A stretch of DNA of 64,000 nt from Typhlomys cinereus (taxonomy: Eukaryota; Chordata; Mammalia; Rodentia; Platacanthomyidae). The stretch's first letter is position 1. Each line of letters starts with the position of its first letter. Under the pieces are notes generated by a model, which saw nothing but the letters and a program-made list of their open reading frames with translations, ran no database searches and was not told the DNA's origin. The translations under genes were made by a program, and so were the position numbers. This document shows, one piece after another, positions 12,092 through 24,241 of this stretch. The DNA is taken from positions 1 to 64,000 of the forward strand of contig JALPQD010000819.1 in NCBI GenBank assembly GCA_023101885.1, written 5' to 3'.

Positions 12092-13105
12092 TACCAAACC
12101 CACCCAGCCCACCTAGAGACAATAATTGCAAGGATTATGAACAGGAGGGATGGGGTAGGAGGGCCACACCAGAAACAAGGAGAGAAGGGACCATGTTACA
12201 GCAGAGAAAATAGGCCTCCATCAAGTACTCAAATAAGTAATGAGACATATGATTAAGTTCACAGACTTTTGTTCCTGATCATTTACTACTGACGGGGTAT
12301 GATCTTACCAGAAGAGGAGGACATATAGTCTGGCAGATAAAAAGTAACCATTGTGCAAATTGTTGATAGACCCCTCCCTCACTGTGATTTCCCACTTTTA
12401 TTACATCTACCTTTGAGTGTGCTTTTATCACAAGACTCTAGTTTAACAGCTTTTTGTCTCTGGCCAGGGGGTAACATACAATGCCCACCAGGATGGAGTG
12501 AAGGGCATTGCAGGAGCAGCAAAACTGCAAAAGAAAATCAACAAACCACAATCCAGAACTTCAGAGACTCTATATCAACCACCTAGAACTAGGCCAGCTT
12601 AATCTCTCCCCATCCTGAAACTCAGGGAAATTTGCGGAAGAGGGGGCGGTAAGAGTGTAAGAGCAAAAGGATGGGAGGAGCAATGACATGTAAGATACTC
12701 CATACAAGTTAGGGCTGAAGAAATCATAATTGGACTCTACATGCCCTGCACATTGTCCAACACACTATTGACCTCACAAAGTCTAGCATCTGATAAAGGC
12801 ACCAAGATCCTTGGAGGCAAGGGATTGGCAGCCACAGCAGTGTTCCTATACCTAAGGGGAACACGGGAAAGGATTCAGGGAAAGGCCACTGGGTCCATGT
12901 ACGTCATCGGAGAGGAGGGCCCAGAGGAAAATCAGGCATGCACAAGAAAAGTCTCTCTGGGAATTGGGGCGGGAGGCACAGGGGGATGGGAAGGGAGAGG
13001 GGTGGGGAGGTGGAGCAGGGGATTCGGGGGGAAGAGGAGGGAGGGAGGGAACTGATGTACCTATTAAGTTTGTATGAGCTGAAATAATAATAAAAATGTA
13101 TTAAT
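12092..13105 (+). mobile_element. L1 3' UTR
   Basis: It follows the ORF2 stop and matches 54484-55160 in the other plus-strand L1 until that copy is interrupted. The last part holds a purine-rich, G-run tract (about 12960-13050) typical of rodent L1 3' UTRs, then an A-rich tail with a polyadenylation-like 'aataaaaatg'. Confidence 0.85.
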
Positions 13106-13489
13106 AAAAGAAAAGTAAAATTCTTGGGCAATTTATGGTTGCTGGTATGAGTTATTAATGATGTTTTTTCTAGCCAGCCATCATTGAAAAAATACTGTCA
13201 AGATCTGCTAATCAGAGTGAGACTAAGAGACCCTTGAAATCCTTAAAGGTCTTAAGTCCAGGAAAATCCTTGAGGATCATCAAGTAAAATCTTGCTCAGA
13301 TCTCAAATGAGAGTTAACTTCCCATATTAATGAGTTTGAGCTCATAAGAGTGAGGGTCTCACATAGCATGAAGTAATGTGTATATAAAAAATCATAAAAT
13401 CAGGTACTGCAGTTTCCATGTTCATGGGCTACTGAGCATTTACTATTGAAACCAGCACCATGAGCTTTTTTGCTTACTGAAAGTTAGGG
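13106..13489. other. Intergenic, nothing recognised
   Basis: About 380 bp downstream of the L1 tail with no frame or repeat that I can name. Confidence 0.4.
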
Positions 13490-13705
13490 ACATATTTTTT
13501 CAAATATTTTATTTACTTGAATGAGAGATAAAAGGAGAGATGAAGGAAGAGGGAGAAGTGTCAAGAGAGGATGAGCGTGCATGTGGAGTTCATAAGACAA
13601 CCTTCAGAAGTACATTGTCTCCTTCCACCATGTGGACTCTGGACAGAATTCAAGTTGCTAGATATACGTAAAGATGCCTTTAAACAATGAGCATCACACC
13701 ATCCC
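13490..13705 (-). mobile_element. Old tRNA-derived SINE (B3/B4-like), minus strand
   Basis: A 'tattttatttacttgaatgaga' style tail (shortened) is followed by 'ctccttccaccatgtggact' and then a diverged promoter part near 13650-13700. The order suggests an old rodent SINE on the minus strand, but the box sequences are too worn for a firm family. Confidence 0.45.
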
Positions 13706-14756
13706 AGGGATATCTTTTTTTATCTGTTTCTTTTTTTTTTTTATTTCCATTCGTACAACTTAACAGGTACACCAGTCCCCTCCCTCCAACCACTTACCCC
13801 TAACACCCCTTCCTTCACCATCCCCTCCCCCCTCTCTCCCCATCCCCCAGTGCCTCCCCCCCAATCCCAAGGGCATCCTTTAATGTGCATGCCAAACTCT
13901 CCTCTGGGTCCTCCTCTCCGATGAGGTAGAAGGACCCAGGGGCATTTCCCAGAACCCTTTCCTGTGTTCCCCATAAGCTTAGGAACACTACTGTGGCTGT
14001 CAATCCCTAGCCTCCAAGGATCCTAGAGCCTTTAGTCCATGCTAGACTTTGTGGAGTCAAGAATATGTTGGACATAGGGCAGGTCATGCAAACTCCTATG
14101 ATGATTCCTTCAGCCCTAACTTGTGTGGACTATCTTGCATATCATTACTCCTCCCATCCTTGTGCTTTTACAACCTTACCGCCCCCTCTTCCAAAAATTT
14201 TCCTGAGCTTTAGGATGGGGAGAGATTAGGCTGTCCCAGTTATAGGTGGTTGATATAGAGCCTCAGATGTTCTGAATTACGGTTTGTTGATTTTTTTTCA
14301 GTTTTGCTGCTTCTGCAATGCCCTTGGCTCCATCCTGCTGGGTATTTGATGTCAACCCCTGGCCAGAGATAAAAACCTGTTAAATTTGAGTCTTGTTATA
14401 AGAGTATATTCAAAGGTAGATGGAATAAAAGTAGGAGTCCACGGGGAGAAAGGGGTCAATCAGCCATTTGCAAAATGGTTACATTCCATAAGGCAGCCTA
14501 TATGCCCTTCCCTTCTGCTAAGATCATACCTCATGAGTTGCAAATGATGAGGAAGGAAAGTCCGTGAACTTAACCAGATGTCTCATTACTTACTTGCAGT
14601 CCTTGATGGTGGCCTATTTTCTCTGCTGTAACATGGTCCCTTCTCTCCTTGTTTCTGGTGGGGCCCTCCTTCCCAATCCTGCCTGTTTATAATCTTTGAA
14701 ATTACTGTTAAGTATTACAGAAATTTGTCATTGAGTGTCTCTAACTGGGTTTGGTA

Positions 14757-17700
14757 CTAGGATTCACCTATTAGGGAGTACATATGGTGCTTAATTTTCT
14801 GGGTTTGGGATACTTCACTTAATATAATTCTTTCTAATGACATCCATTTCCCAGCAAATTCCAGTAATTCATCATTTTTGATGGTTGAGTAGTACTCCAG
14901 TGTAGAGATGTACCACAATTTCTTTATCCACTCGTCAACTGTTGGACATTTGGGTTGATTCCATGACTTTGCTATTTTAAACAGTGCTGCTATGAACATG
15001 GTTGTGCTTGTGCTATCGAGGTGAACCTCTGCTGTATGGGGGGTTATTCCCAAAAGTGGAATTGCAGTGTCATATGGCATTTCAATCTTTAATTTCTTTA
15101 AGAATCTCCAGACGGCTCACCAGAGTGTCTGTATGAGCCTGCATTCCCACCAGCAATGTAGGAGAGTTCCCCTCTCTCCAAATCCTCTCCAGCATTTGGT
15201 GTTGTTCATATTGTGGATTTTTGCCATCCTGACCGGGGTGAGATGATATCTCAGGGAAGTTTTGATTTGCACTTCCCTGATGGCAAAAGAAGTGAAACAT
15301 TGTTGAAGATATTTGTTAGACATTTTAATTTCATCCCTGGTAAAATTTCTTTTAAGTTCCAGAGCCCATTTTTTAATTGGGCAATTGGTTGCCTTGGTGT
15401 TTAGTTTTCTAAATTCTTTGTGCACTCTGGACAGTAGAGCTCTATCAAATAGGTGGTTAGTGAAGATTTTCTCCCATTCTGTGGGTTGCCTTTGAACTCG
15501 TGTTACAATCTCTTTATCTGAACAGAAGCTCTTTAATTTCACCAGATCCCAACCATTGAGATTGTTGGTACATGACTGTGCCAATGGATGTCGTTTGGAA
15601 CTGTTGGCCTAGCCCATCAGCTCGAGGGAGCCCTACCTTTCACAATGGTTTATAGTCCTCTGGCCTATATCAAGGTCCTTGATCCATTTGGAATTAAGTC
15701 TTGTCCATGGTGACAAGTAGGGTCAGTTTTAATCTTCGCATGTGGAGACCAGTTTGCCAGCACCATTTGCTGTCTTTTTCCACTGGATTTTTGGGCCCCT
15801 TGTCAAAGATCAAGTGGCTGTATTTCTGTGGGCTATATCTGGGTCTCAAGCCTTACCATGATCCGTGTGTCTATATGGAGCCATACAGGCTGTTTTATAA
15901 TATGGATTTGTAGTATAACTTAGGTTTTGTTATGTAATAACTCCAGCAGTGTTTTTGTTACTCAGGATTGTCCTTGCTATCCTAGGTCTTTGTGCCTCCA
16001 TATGAACTTTGAGATTGTTTGGTCAACTTCTTTTGAAGAATTGCTTTGGGATTTTATTGGTATAGCATTGAATTTGTGTATACCTTGGGTAGGATGGTCA
16101 TTTTACCGATGTTGATTCTGCCAATCCAGGAACAAGGGAGGTCTTTCCACCTTCTGTGTCTTCTGCATTTCTTTCTTTAGGGTTTTAAAGTTTTCATTGT
16201 AAATGTCTTTTACCTCCTTGGTTAGGTTTATAGGAAGGTATTTCATTTTTTTTAGGTGCTATAGTAAATGGGGATGTTTCTCTCAAGGCTTTTTCACTTC
16301 TTTATTATGAGCATAAGGAAAGCTTCTGATTTTGGCACATTTATTTTGTACCTGCCACCTGCTGAACTTCTCAATTAGTTCCAGGAGCTTCCTGGTGGAG
16401 TTTTGGGATCACTCAGTATAAAGATAAGGTCATCTGCAAATAGGGTAGCTTGACTTTCTTCCTTGCCGATGAATCCCTCTTATGTCCCTTTCTTGTGGTT
16501 ATGCTTCAACAAGACTTCAAGTACAATATGGAATAGAAGTGGTGAGAGTGGACAGCCTTTGTCGTTTCCTGATCGAAGTGGGAATGCTTCCAATTCTTCC
16601 CCATTGAGCATAATCCTGCTGTGGGCTTGTTGTATACACCTTTTATTATATTGATAAAGGTTCCTTCCATTCCTACTGTCTCTAGCATTTTGATCATAAA
16701 AGCTGTTGGATCTTGCAAAAGCTTTTTCTGCATCTATCGAGAGTATCATGTGGTCTTGGACTTGGACTGGTTTACGTGAGTAATTACATTTATTTGATTT
16801 GCGTATATTGAACCAAACTTATGTGCCGGGGATGAAGCCTACTTGGTCCCCGTGAATGATATTTTTGATATGTTTTTGAATCCAATTTGCTATAACTTTG
16901 TTGAGAAACTTTGCGTCTGTGTTCATCAGAGAGATCGGCCTATAGTTTTCTTTTTTAAGTGAATCTTTATTAGGTTTTGGGATTAAAAACGATTAGCTTC
17001 ATAGAAGAGAATTGGGTACGTTTCCTTCTTGCTATTTGATGGAACAGTTTTAAGGAGTATTGGTGTTATTAACTCCTTAAATGTCTGGTAGAACTCTGTG
17101 CTGAATTCACTGATCCAGGACATTTTTGGTGGGAAGATTTGAGATTACTTCTTCAATTTCCTATATGTTATAGACGATTAAATAATTCACAACTTCCCTC
17201 ATTCAATTTTAGGTAAGTTGTTGGTTACTTAGAAATTCATCCATCTCTTTTGTGTTGTCAAACTTCACAGAGTATAATTTTTTGAATATGATGTTATAAT
17301 TCTCTGGATTTCTTGGGTATCAGTAGTGATAACTCATTCATTTCATTTTTGTTAATTTGGGTTTTCTCTCTCTTGCTTTTGGTTAATTTAGCTAGGGGTG
17401 TTCAAACTAATGATTTTTTTCAAAGAACCAGCTTTTTGACTGTGTTGTTTTTGTCATTTTCTTAATTTCATTTCAGATATTTCTCCCCTGATTTTGCTAA
17501 TCTCCTCTCTTTACTACTTTTGGGATCAGATTCCTCTAGTTTCTCTAAAGCTTTAAGCTGCATTGTTATTGTTTATTTCTGATGTTTCCATTTTTTTGAT
17601 GTACGCATTAAGCTATGAACTTACCTCTTAGAACAGTTTTTCATTGTGTCCCAGAGATTTTGGTAAGTTGTATTTTCATTATCATTCACTTTCAGGAAAT

Positions 17701-18499
17701 CTTGAATTTCCTTTGTAATTTCTTCCTGAATCCAGTTCTCATTCAGCCATATTGTTAAGTTTCCAGGAGTTAGTGTATTTTCTCTTGTTTGTTGTGTTGT
17801 GGTGTCCTGCTTTAGGCCATGGTGGTCTGACAGCGCACATTTATATTTCAACTTTTTTGTAATGTGTAGATTCGTTTGTGGCCAGTAGTGTGATCTATTT
17901 TGGAGAAAGTTCCGTGTGTGCTGCTGAGAAAAATGTGTATTCTTTGGTGCGTGGGTGAAAGTTTCGATAGAGACTGTAAGGCCATTTCTAAGGGTTTGAT
18001 TAAGGTCCAAAGGTGTCCTGTTAAGCTTTTGACCTGTTGATCTATCCCATGTTGAGAGGGCAGTGTGAGTCCCCAAATTAATGGTTTGGGGTTATTTCTT
18101 GCTTTAGAGCTGAGGGTTTTCTTATGAATGTGGAGGGGGGGCCCGTATTGGTTGCATATATGTTCAGTATTGTGAATGTTCCTGGTGAATTGTACCTGTG
18201 ACTAAAAGTAGTATCCATCCATCCGTGCCCCTTATAATTTCTTTGGTTTGAGTCCACTTTGTCTGATATCATAATGGCTACCCCCTGCGTTTCTGCTTCC
18301 ATTAGCTTGTAGAATTGTTGACCAGCCTTTTATTTTAGAGCGTGCCTATCTTTTGTGGTGAGATGGGTTTCCTGCAGGCAGCAGATTGATGGATTGTGAT
18401 TTTAATACCAAATGTGAATCTGTGTCTCTTAATCAGTGGAGTTAATCCCATTAACATTTAGTGTTATAATGGGAGAAACTATTTTTAATTCCAGACATT
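14757..18499 (-). pseudogene. L1 ORF2: L1 ORF2 (copy A), broken
   Basis: The start codon complement is in 'ccagacat' at about 18492-18499; the stop is at 14757. Endonuclease fragments read at 18078-18302 and 17621-18076, RT fragments at about 16480-16749, and the C-terminal part at 15117-15584 and 14757-15080 (ending 'LIGES'). Frames switch every few hundred bases because of small indels. The length is close to full-length ORF2 (about 3.7-3.8 kb), so damage is by point indels rather than large deletion. Confidence 0.88.
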
Positions 18500-18692
18500 T
18501 ATTATGTTTAGTAGTTTTTATAAGTATATTGCTTCACTCTAATGTTGTATACTGCCTTCTGTTCTCCTGGATATGCCTGTTTTTTTTCTTCAAGCTGAGT
18601 ATCATTTCTAGCATTTTTTGAAGGCCTGGTTTGGTGGACATGTATCCCTTCAAGTTGTCTTTGTGCTGGAAGATTTTCTTTCTCCCTCGATC

Positions 18693-19025
18693 ATGACTGA
18701 TAGTTTTTTTTTTAATTTTTTTTATTATTTATTCAACTGTGCGCATGGCGTGTGTATGTCGGCGTGCGTATGTGTGTCTGTGTGTGTGTGTGTGTGTTGT
18801 TTTTGTGCATGTAGAACCACCAGCGACGAATCAGGAACCACATGGACGCCTCCACCTCCTTCTGCCCCGGGATTCACAGGCTCCGCCCTACTAGGACCAG
18901 AAGCGCAGCCGCCCCGCTTCCGCCTGCGTCTATACTGGGATCTGGGATCCGAACTCAGGACCTTCCCCCTGCAAGGTGGAGGCTTAACCCCTGAGCCACC
19001 TCTCCAGCCCATGACTGATAGTTTT
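18693..19025 (-). mobile_element. Young B2-superfamily SINE in L1 ORF1 (minus strand)
   Basis: The body spans about 18708-19010. Read on the minus strand it has A box 'ggtggctcaggggttaag', B box 'aggtcctgagttcggatcc', a body with 'gaggcgtccatg', a CA-rich stretch and a 'gaataaataataaaaaaaat' tail. The 15-bp duplication atgactgatagtttt flanks it at 18693-18707 and 19011-19025. Same family as 30402-30688, 32752-33042 and 52832-53121. Confidence 0.92.
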
Positions 19026-19745
19026 GCAGGGTACTCAGCCTGGGTTGACATTTTTGCTCATTCAACTGAAGTATGTCTCTCCAAGCTCTTCTTGCTTTAC
19101 TACTGTTTCAACTGAGAGTCATTTGTTATTTAATAGGTAACTTTAAAAGTGACTTGTTTTTTTCTCTCCTTGAAGCTCTCCACCACCAGTTTCTTATTGA
19201 ATGTGAGTGTTTTAACTATATTTGCCATGGCAAGCTTCTGTTTTGGTCATCTGTTTGTTGTGTATTGTGGGAATGCCTCTGTATATGAATGGCTCTCTTT
19301 TTTCAGATGAAGAAAGTTTTCCTTGATGAATAGTTTGAAAAATTCCTCAGGGTGGATTTGGATTCTGCTCTGGTATTCCATGAATACCATGTTAGGCTTC
19401 TTCAGGGTGTCCCATATCTCCTGATATTTCTCTCAAGTATCTTTTTGGCTTTAACAACTCTTCCATTGAGCTGTTATACTCCCAGTTACTTCAAGATCTG
19501 AAATTCTGTTTTCTGCTTCATTAGTCTGCTGATAAGACTCTGTGGAGTTCTGGGTTGAAGATAACTGTCTTTTATTGTCTAGCTCAGTTTTTAAACTCTG
19601 CTTGAGTCTGTTTTATTACTGCTCTGTGCCTTTTTTGTTTCTTGCACGTTTTCTCAACTCTCCTAGTGGTCCGTTTTGTTCCTCTTCAAAGCGATTGATT
19701 TGATTATTAATTCCTCCGGATTTCCCTCTTTCATAGTATGACATG

Positions 19746-20050
19746 TAATGATCATTTTTAATTTCTTTTATTATTTGTTCAATTGCCACGTGTAGTGTGC
19801 GGTGTGTAGATATATGTGTGGTGTGATGTGTGTCCAAACCACTACAATTCCAGAACCACCAGGGTCTCCACCTCTCCTTCTTGTTTACTCTGCCCAGGGA
19901 TTCACAGGCTCTGCACTACCATGACCGAAATGCAGGCCCCCCTGCTTCCGTCCAGCATCTATACATGGGTCTAGTCCCCTCAGGACCTTCCGCTGCAAGG
20001 CAGAGGCTTAACCCCTGAGCCACCTCTCCAGCCGCCAGTAAATGATCATA
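19746..20050 (-). mobile_element. B2-superfamily SINE, second insertion in the same ORF1
   Basis: Minus-strand SINE body about 19755-20037 with 'cttaacccctgagccacctc' at its promoter end and a 'ttattatttgttcaattg' tail end. A short direct repeat, aatgatcat, lies on both sides (about 19747-19755 and 20041-20049). The body has more small gaps than its sisters, in line with the indel-rich surroundings. Confidence 0.85.
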
Positions 20051-20199
20051 CTTGAAATTTTTTTATCCTGGGTCAGCGTTCATGGCCATTTTCTGTGGGT
20101 TTAGTTCTGGTTGGAGTCTAACATATGGGATTAATTCCTTCGTGGGAGTTTTTTTACTTGAGGGTTGTTTCTCATGGATTTGCACTTTGATTTTGGCAT

Positions 20200-20600
20200 T
20201 GTCGTTTTAACTCTTAAGATCTTCTTTCAATTTCTGTGCTTTTTCACTAACTGAATATGGCCTGGGGTTCTGGGAGTGGCCAGGGACAGAGCTTACCTAG
20301 TCGAGGTGAGGCCAGGGGGACCCCGCCGCATCCGGGGGGGGGGGAGGGGAGGGAGGAGAGGGGGGCGGGTGGTGGGGGCACTATAACCGGGGGGAGCTGG
20401 GGGGGGCCCGGGCACAGAGGGGGGTGTCCTCCCCCACGCCTTCAGGCGCGGGGGGAGCGCCGGCCCGGCGCCCCGGGAGGGGAGGGGGCCGGGGGGCGGG
20501 GCGGGTGGGGGGGGGCGAGCACCAAGCGAGGGTGAGGCCCAGCGGGAACCGGGCCCGCGCCCCAGCGTCAGAGGTCCGGGAAGGGGGAAAAATTGGGGAT
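20200..20600 (-). promoter_or_regulatory. GC-rich L1 5' UTR (copy A)
   Basis: Upstream of the ORF1 start on the minus strand, this is about 380 bp of mostly G-rich plus-strand sequence (20330-20530 especially). L1 5' UTRs carry an internal promoter. Its ORF1-proximal part contains the minus-strand motif 'ctaggtaagctc' at about 20290-20300, a consensus-like 5' splice site, also present in the other L1 5' UTRs here. The G-tracts could form G-quadruplexes. A host CpG-island promoter is unlikely because of its exact position next to ORF1. Confidence 0.7.
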
Positions 20601-21659
20601 AATTCGGGACTGTTGTGTTAGTGTTATTGGGTGTAAGTGTACATTTGACATTCATGTTGGGGGTAGTAGACTTCCCTCGTCCCGGATACCGGTTTGTCGT
20701 CAAGTGTGGTATCATTCTAGCAGTTTTGGAAGGCCGGGGTTGGTAGACATAATCCCCAGTTGTCTTTGGTGCTGAAAACTTTTCTTCCCCCTATCATAAC
20801 AGAGTAGGGGCAGGTATATCGTCGGGGTTGGCATTTTGGCGCATTTAAACTGGAAGACGTCCTCCAAGCCTGCTGGGTACTGGTCCATGCAGAGTCCATT
20901 TGTTATGTTAAGAGGTTACCTTAAAATGACGGCTTTTTTTCTCTTGAGCTCTCAGCAGCTTTCCTTGTCTTGAATGTGGGATATGTTGACTATTATTCCT
21001 GTGGCGATTTTCATTTTGTTCCATATCTGTTTTGGAGTGCAAAATGCCTCTTGTTGTCTGGTGGCCTCTCATTCTTCAGTTGAGGGAAGTTTTCATTTAT
21101 GATAATGGAAAAATCCTCAGGTGTAGATTGTGGGATTCTTGCTCTGGGATCTATGAATGCATATGTAGGCTTCTTCAGGGTGTCCCATAACTCTTGAATG
21201 TCTCTCCAGTATCTTTTGGCTTAACAATCCTCCATTGAAGCGGGTTAATCTTCCCACTGTGGTCTTCAGATCTGAAATCTATTTCTGCTTCATGTTTTGC
21301 TGAAAGACTCTGTTGAGCTTTCAGTTGTAGACAACTTGTCTGTAGTTCAATTTTAAAACCTGCCTAGACGGTTTAACTGCTCTATGCCTATTTTGTTGTT
21401 CTGAACTGTTTTTTCTCAATCCTCCCAAGTGCCTGTTGTGTTCCTGTCAAAGTGGTTATGCGATTTAACTCCTCTCGGATATCCTCTTTCATAGTATTAA
21501 TCATGGTAAGCTTACATGAACATTGTTGTCTTGGGTCTGGGCTTTCTGGCTATTTCTGTGAATTGTTTTATTTGAATCCATCATTATGGGGTTAATTCTT
21601 TCAGTGGGAGATTGGTCTTCTTGGTTTGTTTCTCATGATCTGCACTTTGACTTAGGCAT
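20601..21659 (-). pseudogene. L1 ORF1: L1 ORF1 fragment (copy B), highly eroded
   Basis: A second minus-strand ORF1 region starts directly against the 5' UTR of copy A. 'gcagttttggaaggccgggg' (about 20720) aligns with 'agcattttttgaaggcctgg' in other copies, and the order of landmarks continues to the start codon complement at 21657-21659. Its ORF2 is missing. The first 120 bp are especially diverged. Confidence 0.7.
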
Positions 21660-22492
21660 TGTTGTTTTGTTTCAAGAACCTGTCTGTTTCTGTGTTTTTT
21701 TGGACTGAACGGATGATTTGGTAATTATTACACTTGGGCAGTTACTATATTGTTTGCCTTGGATTTGGACATTGTCTTTTGTTAGGTTATTTTAGATGAA
21801 GCTATTAGGCTGTTAATACATCAGTTAGTCAGGTTAAGTGGACAGGGGGTAATATTAGTATAGTCATGCACTTTACGATTCAGTATCATTGGTGATATGT
21901 GAGGGTGAGTGGTTGTACTCCCTGGAGTTGTATATGTTTTTTGGGGTGGCTGTAATGAAAAACTGATCTACAGCAATTAATACTAGAAAGGAACAGTAAG
22001 GTAACAAAAGGAGGTTTACTTATCTTTGGGCTGGATGTGAAGAATCTCTCCCATGTGATAGGATGATTGTATGGGGCTTCAGATGTATGGCCTTTGTCCC
22101 TTAGAGTTTTGCTTGAGATTCCTTTGGACTCTATAGAATTCTGAATAGCAGTGTGTCTTCTGTGGACCACTGGCGTGGGTCCCCCCGGTGGGCCGGAGAG
22201 GCAGAGAGGCTGATGTTGATGTCAGAATTCTTCACCTGGGACCTGGAACTTGGCTTAGTGGCCCACCCAAGCTCCAGGGATGGAGGAATGTGGGAAAGTC
22301 CTGTCTGGTCAGGCAGACAGGCTTGCAGGAGGAAGAAAGGGGCTGGGGCCTGGGCCATTGCCCAAGCAAGACCAGAGGCAGTCTGGGTGCCGCTGGGACA
22401 CGGGGCCACCTGGGGGACTGGGTGAACTCACCTGGGATAGAGGACTGGGAGCAGCGGTGGGGCGGAGAGGCAGGCGGGAGGAAGCAAGGGGG
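21660..22492 (-). promoter_or_regulatory. Probable L1 5' UTR of copy B
   Basis: Upstream (minus strand) of the eroded ORF1 of copy B. The part at 22160-22490 is GC-rich and contains two minus-strand 'cccaggtga' motifs, near 22233 and 22432, about 199 bp apart, as in a two-monomer promoter. The part 21700-22150 is not recognised. Several overlapping frames of 70-110 codons here are by-products of GC richness. Confidence 0.5.
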
Positions 22493-23292
22493 TGAATTAC
22501 ATTTATTGATTTGCGTATGTTGAACCATCCTTGTGTGCCTGGGATGAAGCCTACTTGATCCCCGTGGATGATCTTTTTGATATGTCTTTGAATCTGATTT
22601 GCTCTACGATTTGGTGAGAATCTTGGCATCTGTGTTCATCAGAGAGATTGGCCTATGTTTTCTTTTTTTAAGTGTATCTTTACTAGTTTTGGGATTAAGG
22701 CGATATTAGCTTCATAGAGGGGAATTTGTAGAGTTCCTCTTTGCTATTTAATGGAACAGTTTAAGGAATATTGTGTTATTAGCTCCTTAAACGTCTGTTA
22801 GAACGCTGTCCTGAATCCATCTGTCCAGACATTTTTTGGGTGGGAAGATTCAAATTACTTCCTCAATTTCCTCATATGTTATAGGACTATTTAATAATCA
22901 CATACAACTTCCTCATTCAATTAAGTGAGTTGTGTTACTTAGGAATTCATCCATCTTTTTTGCTGTCAAATTCACATAGTATAAGTTTTTGAAATATGCG
23001 TTATAATTCTTGGATTTCTTGGGTATCTGTTGATACCTCCATTTCATTTTATATTGTTAATTTGGGTTTTCTCTCTCTGCTTTTGTGTTTTAGTATGCTA
23101 GGGGTGTATCAATCTTTTGATTTTTCAAAAACCAGCTTTTGACTGATGGCGATTTTCTGTTTGTTTTCCCTTCTTGATTTGGATTCCTCTTATTTTGCTA
23201 ATCTCTCTCTGCTGCTTTTGGGATGGATGCTCTAGTTGCTCAAAGCTTGTTGCGGTGTTAATTTATATTTTCTAACGTTTCTATTTTTTTTT
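22493..23292 (-). mobile_element. L1 copy C, ORF2 segment left of a nested L1
   Basis: It starts abruptly in the RT coding region ('gaattacatttattgatttg', compare 16778) and runs toward the ORF2 N-terminal half. It halts at 'gtttctatttttttt' near 23276-23290. The element resumes at 29352 after a nested L1. The 3' half of copy C is missing at the left edge. Confidence 0.8.
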
Positions 23293-24241
23293 AATGGTCT
23301 CTTTTTTTTATAAAAAATTAATTATACATTTTAAAATTTTTTACCAGTTTCCCTCCCTCCCCCCTCCCCCTCCTCCCCTCCCTTCCCCCAGTGCTCCCCC
23401 CCAATCCCAGAGAGTCCTTATTGTATACGCCTAACTCTCCATTGGGTCCCCTCTCCGTGACAAAAGGACCCAGTGCATTTCCATAAGCCCTTTCTCTTGT
23501 TCCCCTTAAGCATAAGATCACTACTATGGCTGTCAATCCTGCCTCCAGGGGTCTCGGTGCCCTAACAGATGCTAGACTTTATGAGGTCAACAGTGCGCTG
23601 GACATGCGCAGGGCATGCAAGTCCCATTACGATTGCTTTGGCCCCAACTATTGTTGAGAATCTTGCAATCGTGCTCCTCCATCCTTTGGCTCTTACAATC
23701 TATACCGCCCCCTCCGCCAATGTCCCTGAGCTCAGGAGGGGGAGAGATTAGCTGTTCCTAGTTCATGTGATTGAATATCTCTGAAGTTCTGGATTGTGGT
23801 TTGTTTATTTTCCTTGCAGTTTTGCTACTCCTGCAATCCCTTCACTCTCCATTCTGCTGGGCATGTATGTCACCCCCCTGGCCAGAGACAAAAAGCTGTT
23901 AAACTGGAGTCTTGTTGTAATAGCACATTCAAGGGTAGATGTAATAGAGTAGGAAACCTCCCTGAGGGAGGGTCCATCACCCTTTGCAAAATGATTACTT
24001 TTTATCTGCTAGACTATATGCCCTCCCCTTCTGGTGAGATCAGGAAAGAACGTCTGTGAACTTAACCAGGTTTTTCATTATACTTGCAGACCTTGATGGG
24101 GCCTATTTTCTCTGCTGTCACATGGTCTCCTCTCTCCTTGTTTCTGGTGTGGCCCTCCTAACCCATCCCTTCATAATCCTGCAATTACTGTGTTTCAAGG
24201 TTTACTTTTGAGTGTCTCAATGTGGGCTGGGTGAGTTGGTA

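Larger units (their letters stand above)
5975..13105 (+). mobile_element. 5'-truncated L1, plus strand, interrupted by an MaLR copy
   Basis: It begins inside the ORF1 C-terminal coding region, runs through the short ORF1/ORF2 spacer, ORF2 and the 3' UTR, and ends in an A-rich tail near 13090-13105. A 2.0 kb MaLR copy at 9527-11554 splits ORF2. Just after that insertion, the sequence lacks about 75 bp present in the sister copy at about 53895-53970, with short microhomology at the break. ORF2 has several stops and frameshifts, so this copy is dead. Confidence 0.9.
18540..20199 (-). pseudogene. L1 ORF1: L1 ORF1 (copy A), broken, with two SINE insertions
   Basis: Complement of the ORF1 coding region: the C-terminal domain lies near 18540-19150, RRM and coiled-coil sequence follow, and the start ATG complement is 'cat' at 20197-20199. 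The upstream in-frame ATG seen in copies at 29082 and 31702 is lost here. SINEs at 18708-19010 and about 19755-20037 split it, and further indels destroy the frame. Confidence 0.82.
13722..20600 (-). mobile_element. Long L1 (copy A), minus strand, near full length
   Basis: The T-tract at 13722-13741 is the complement of its poly(A) tail. To the right come the 3' UTR (to about 14756), ORF2 (14757-18499), ORF1 (about 18540-20199, with two SINEs inserted) and a GC-rich 5' UTR to about 20590-20600. The order is that of a full-length L1 read on the minus strand. Reading frames become increasingly fragmented by one-base indels from about 15.6 kb rightward, far more than in the copies at 5.9-13 kb and 49-54 kb. 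Confidence 0.88.

Noticed and set aside
20257..20715. Long GC-rich frames of up to 140 codons, both strands
   Set aside because: They arise in the stop-poor G-rich L1 5' UTR; products are Pro/Gly/Arg low complexity with no domain.
22131..22629. Overlapping frames of 70-110 codons in a GC-rich block, possibly a host exon
   Set aside because: The block sits between L1 ORF1 and L1 ORF2 pieces and holds repeated splice-donor-like motifs at about 200-bp spacing, which fits an L1 5' UTR better than an exon.
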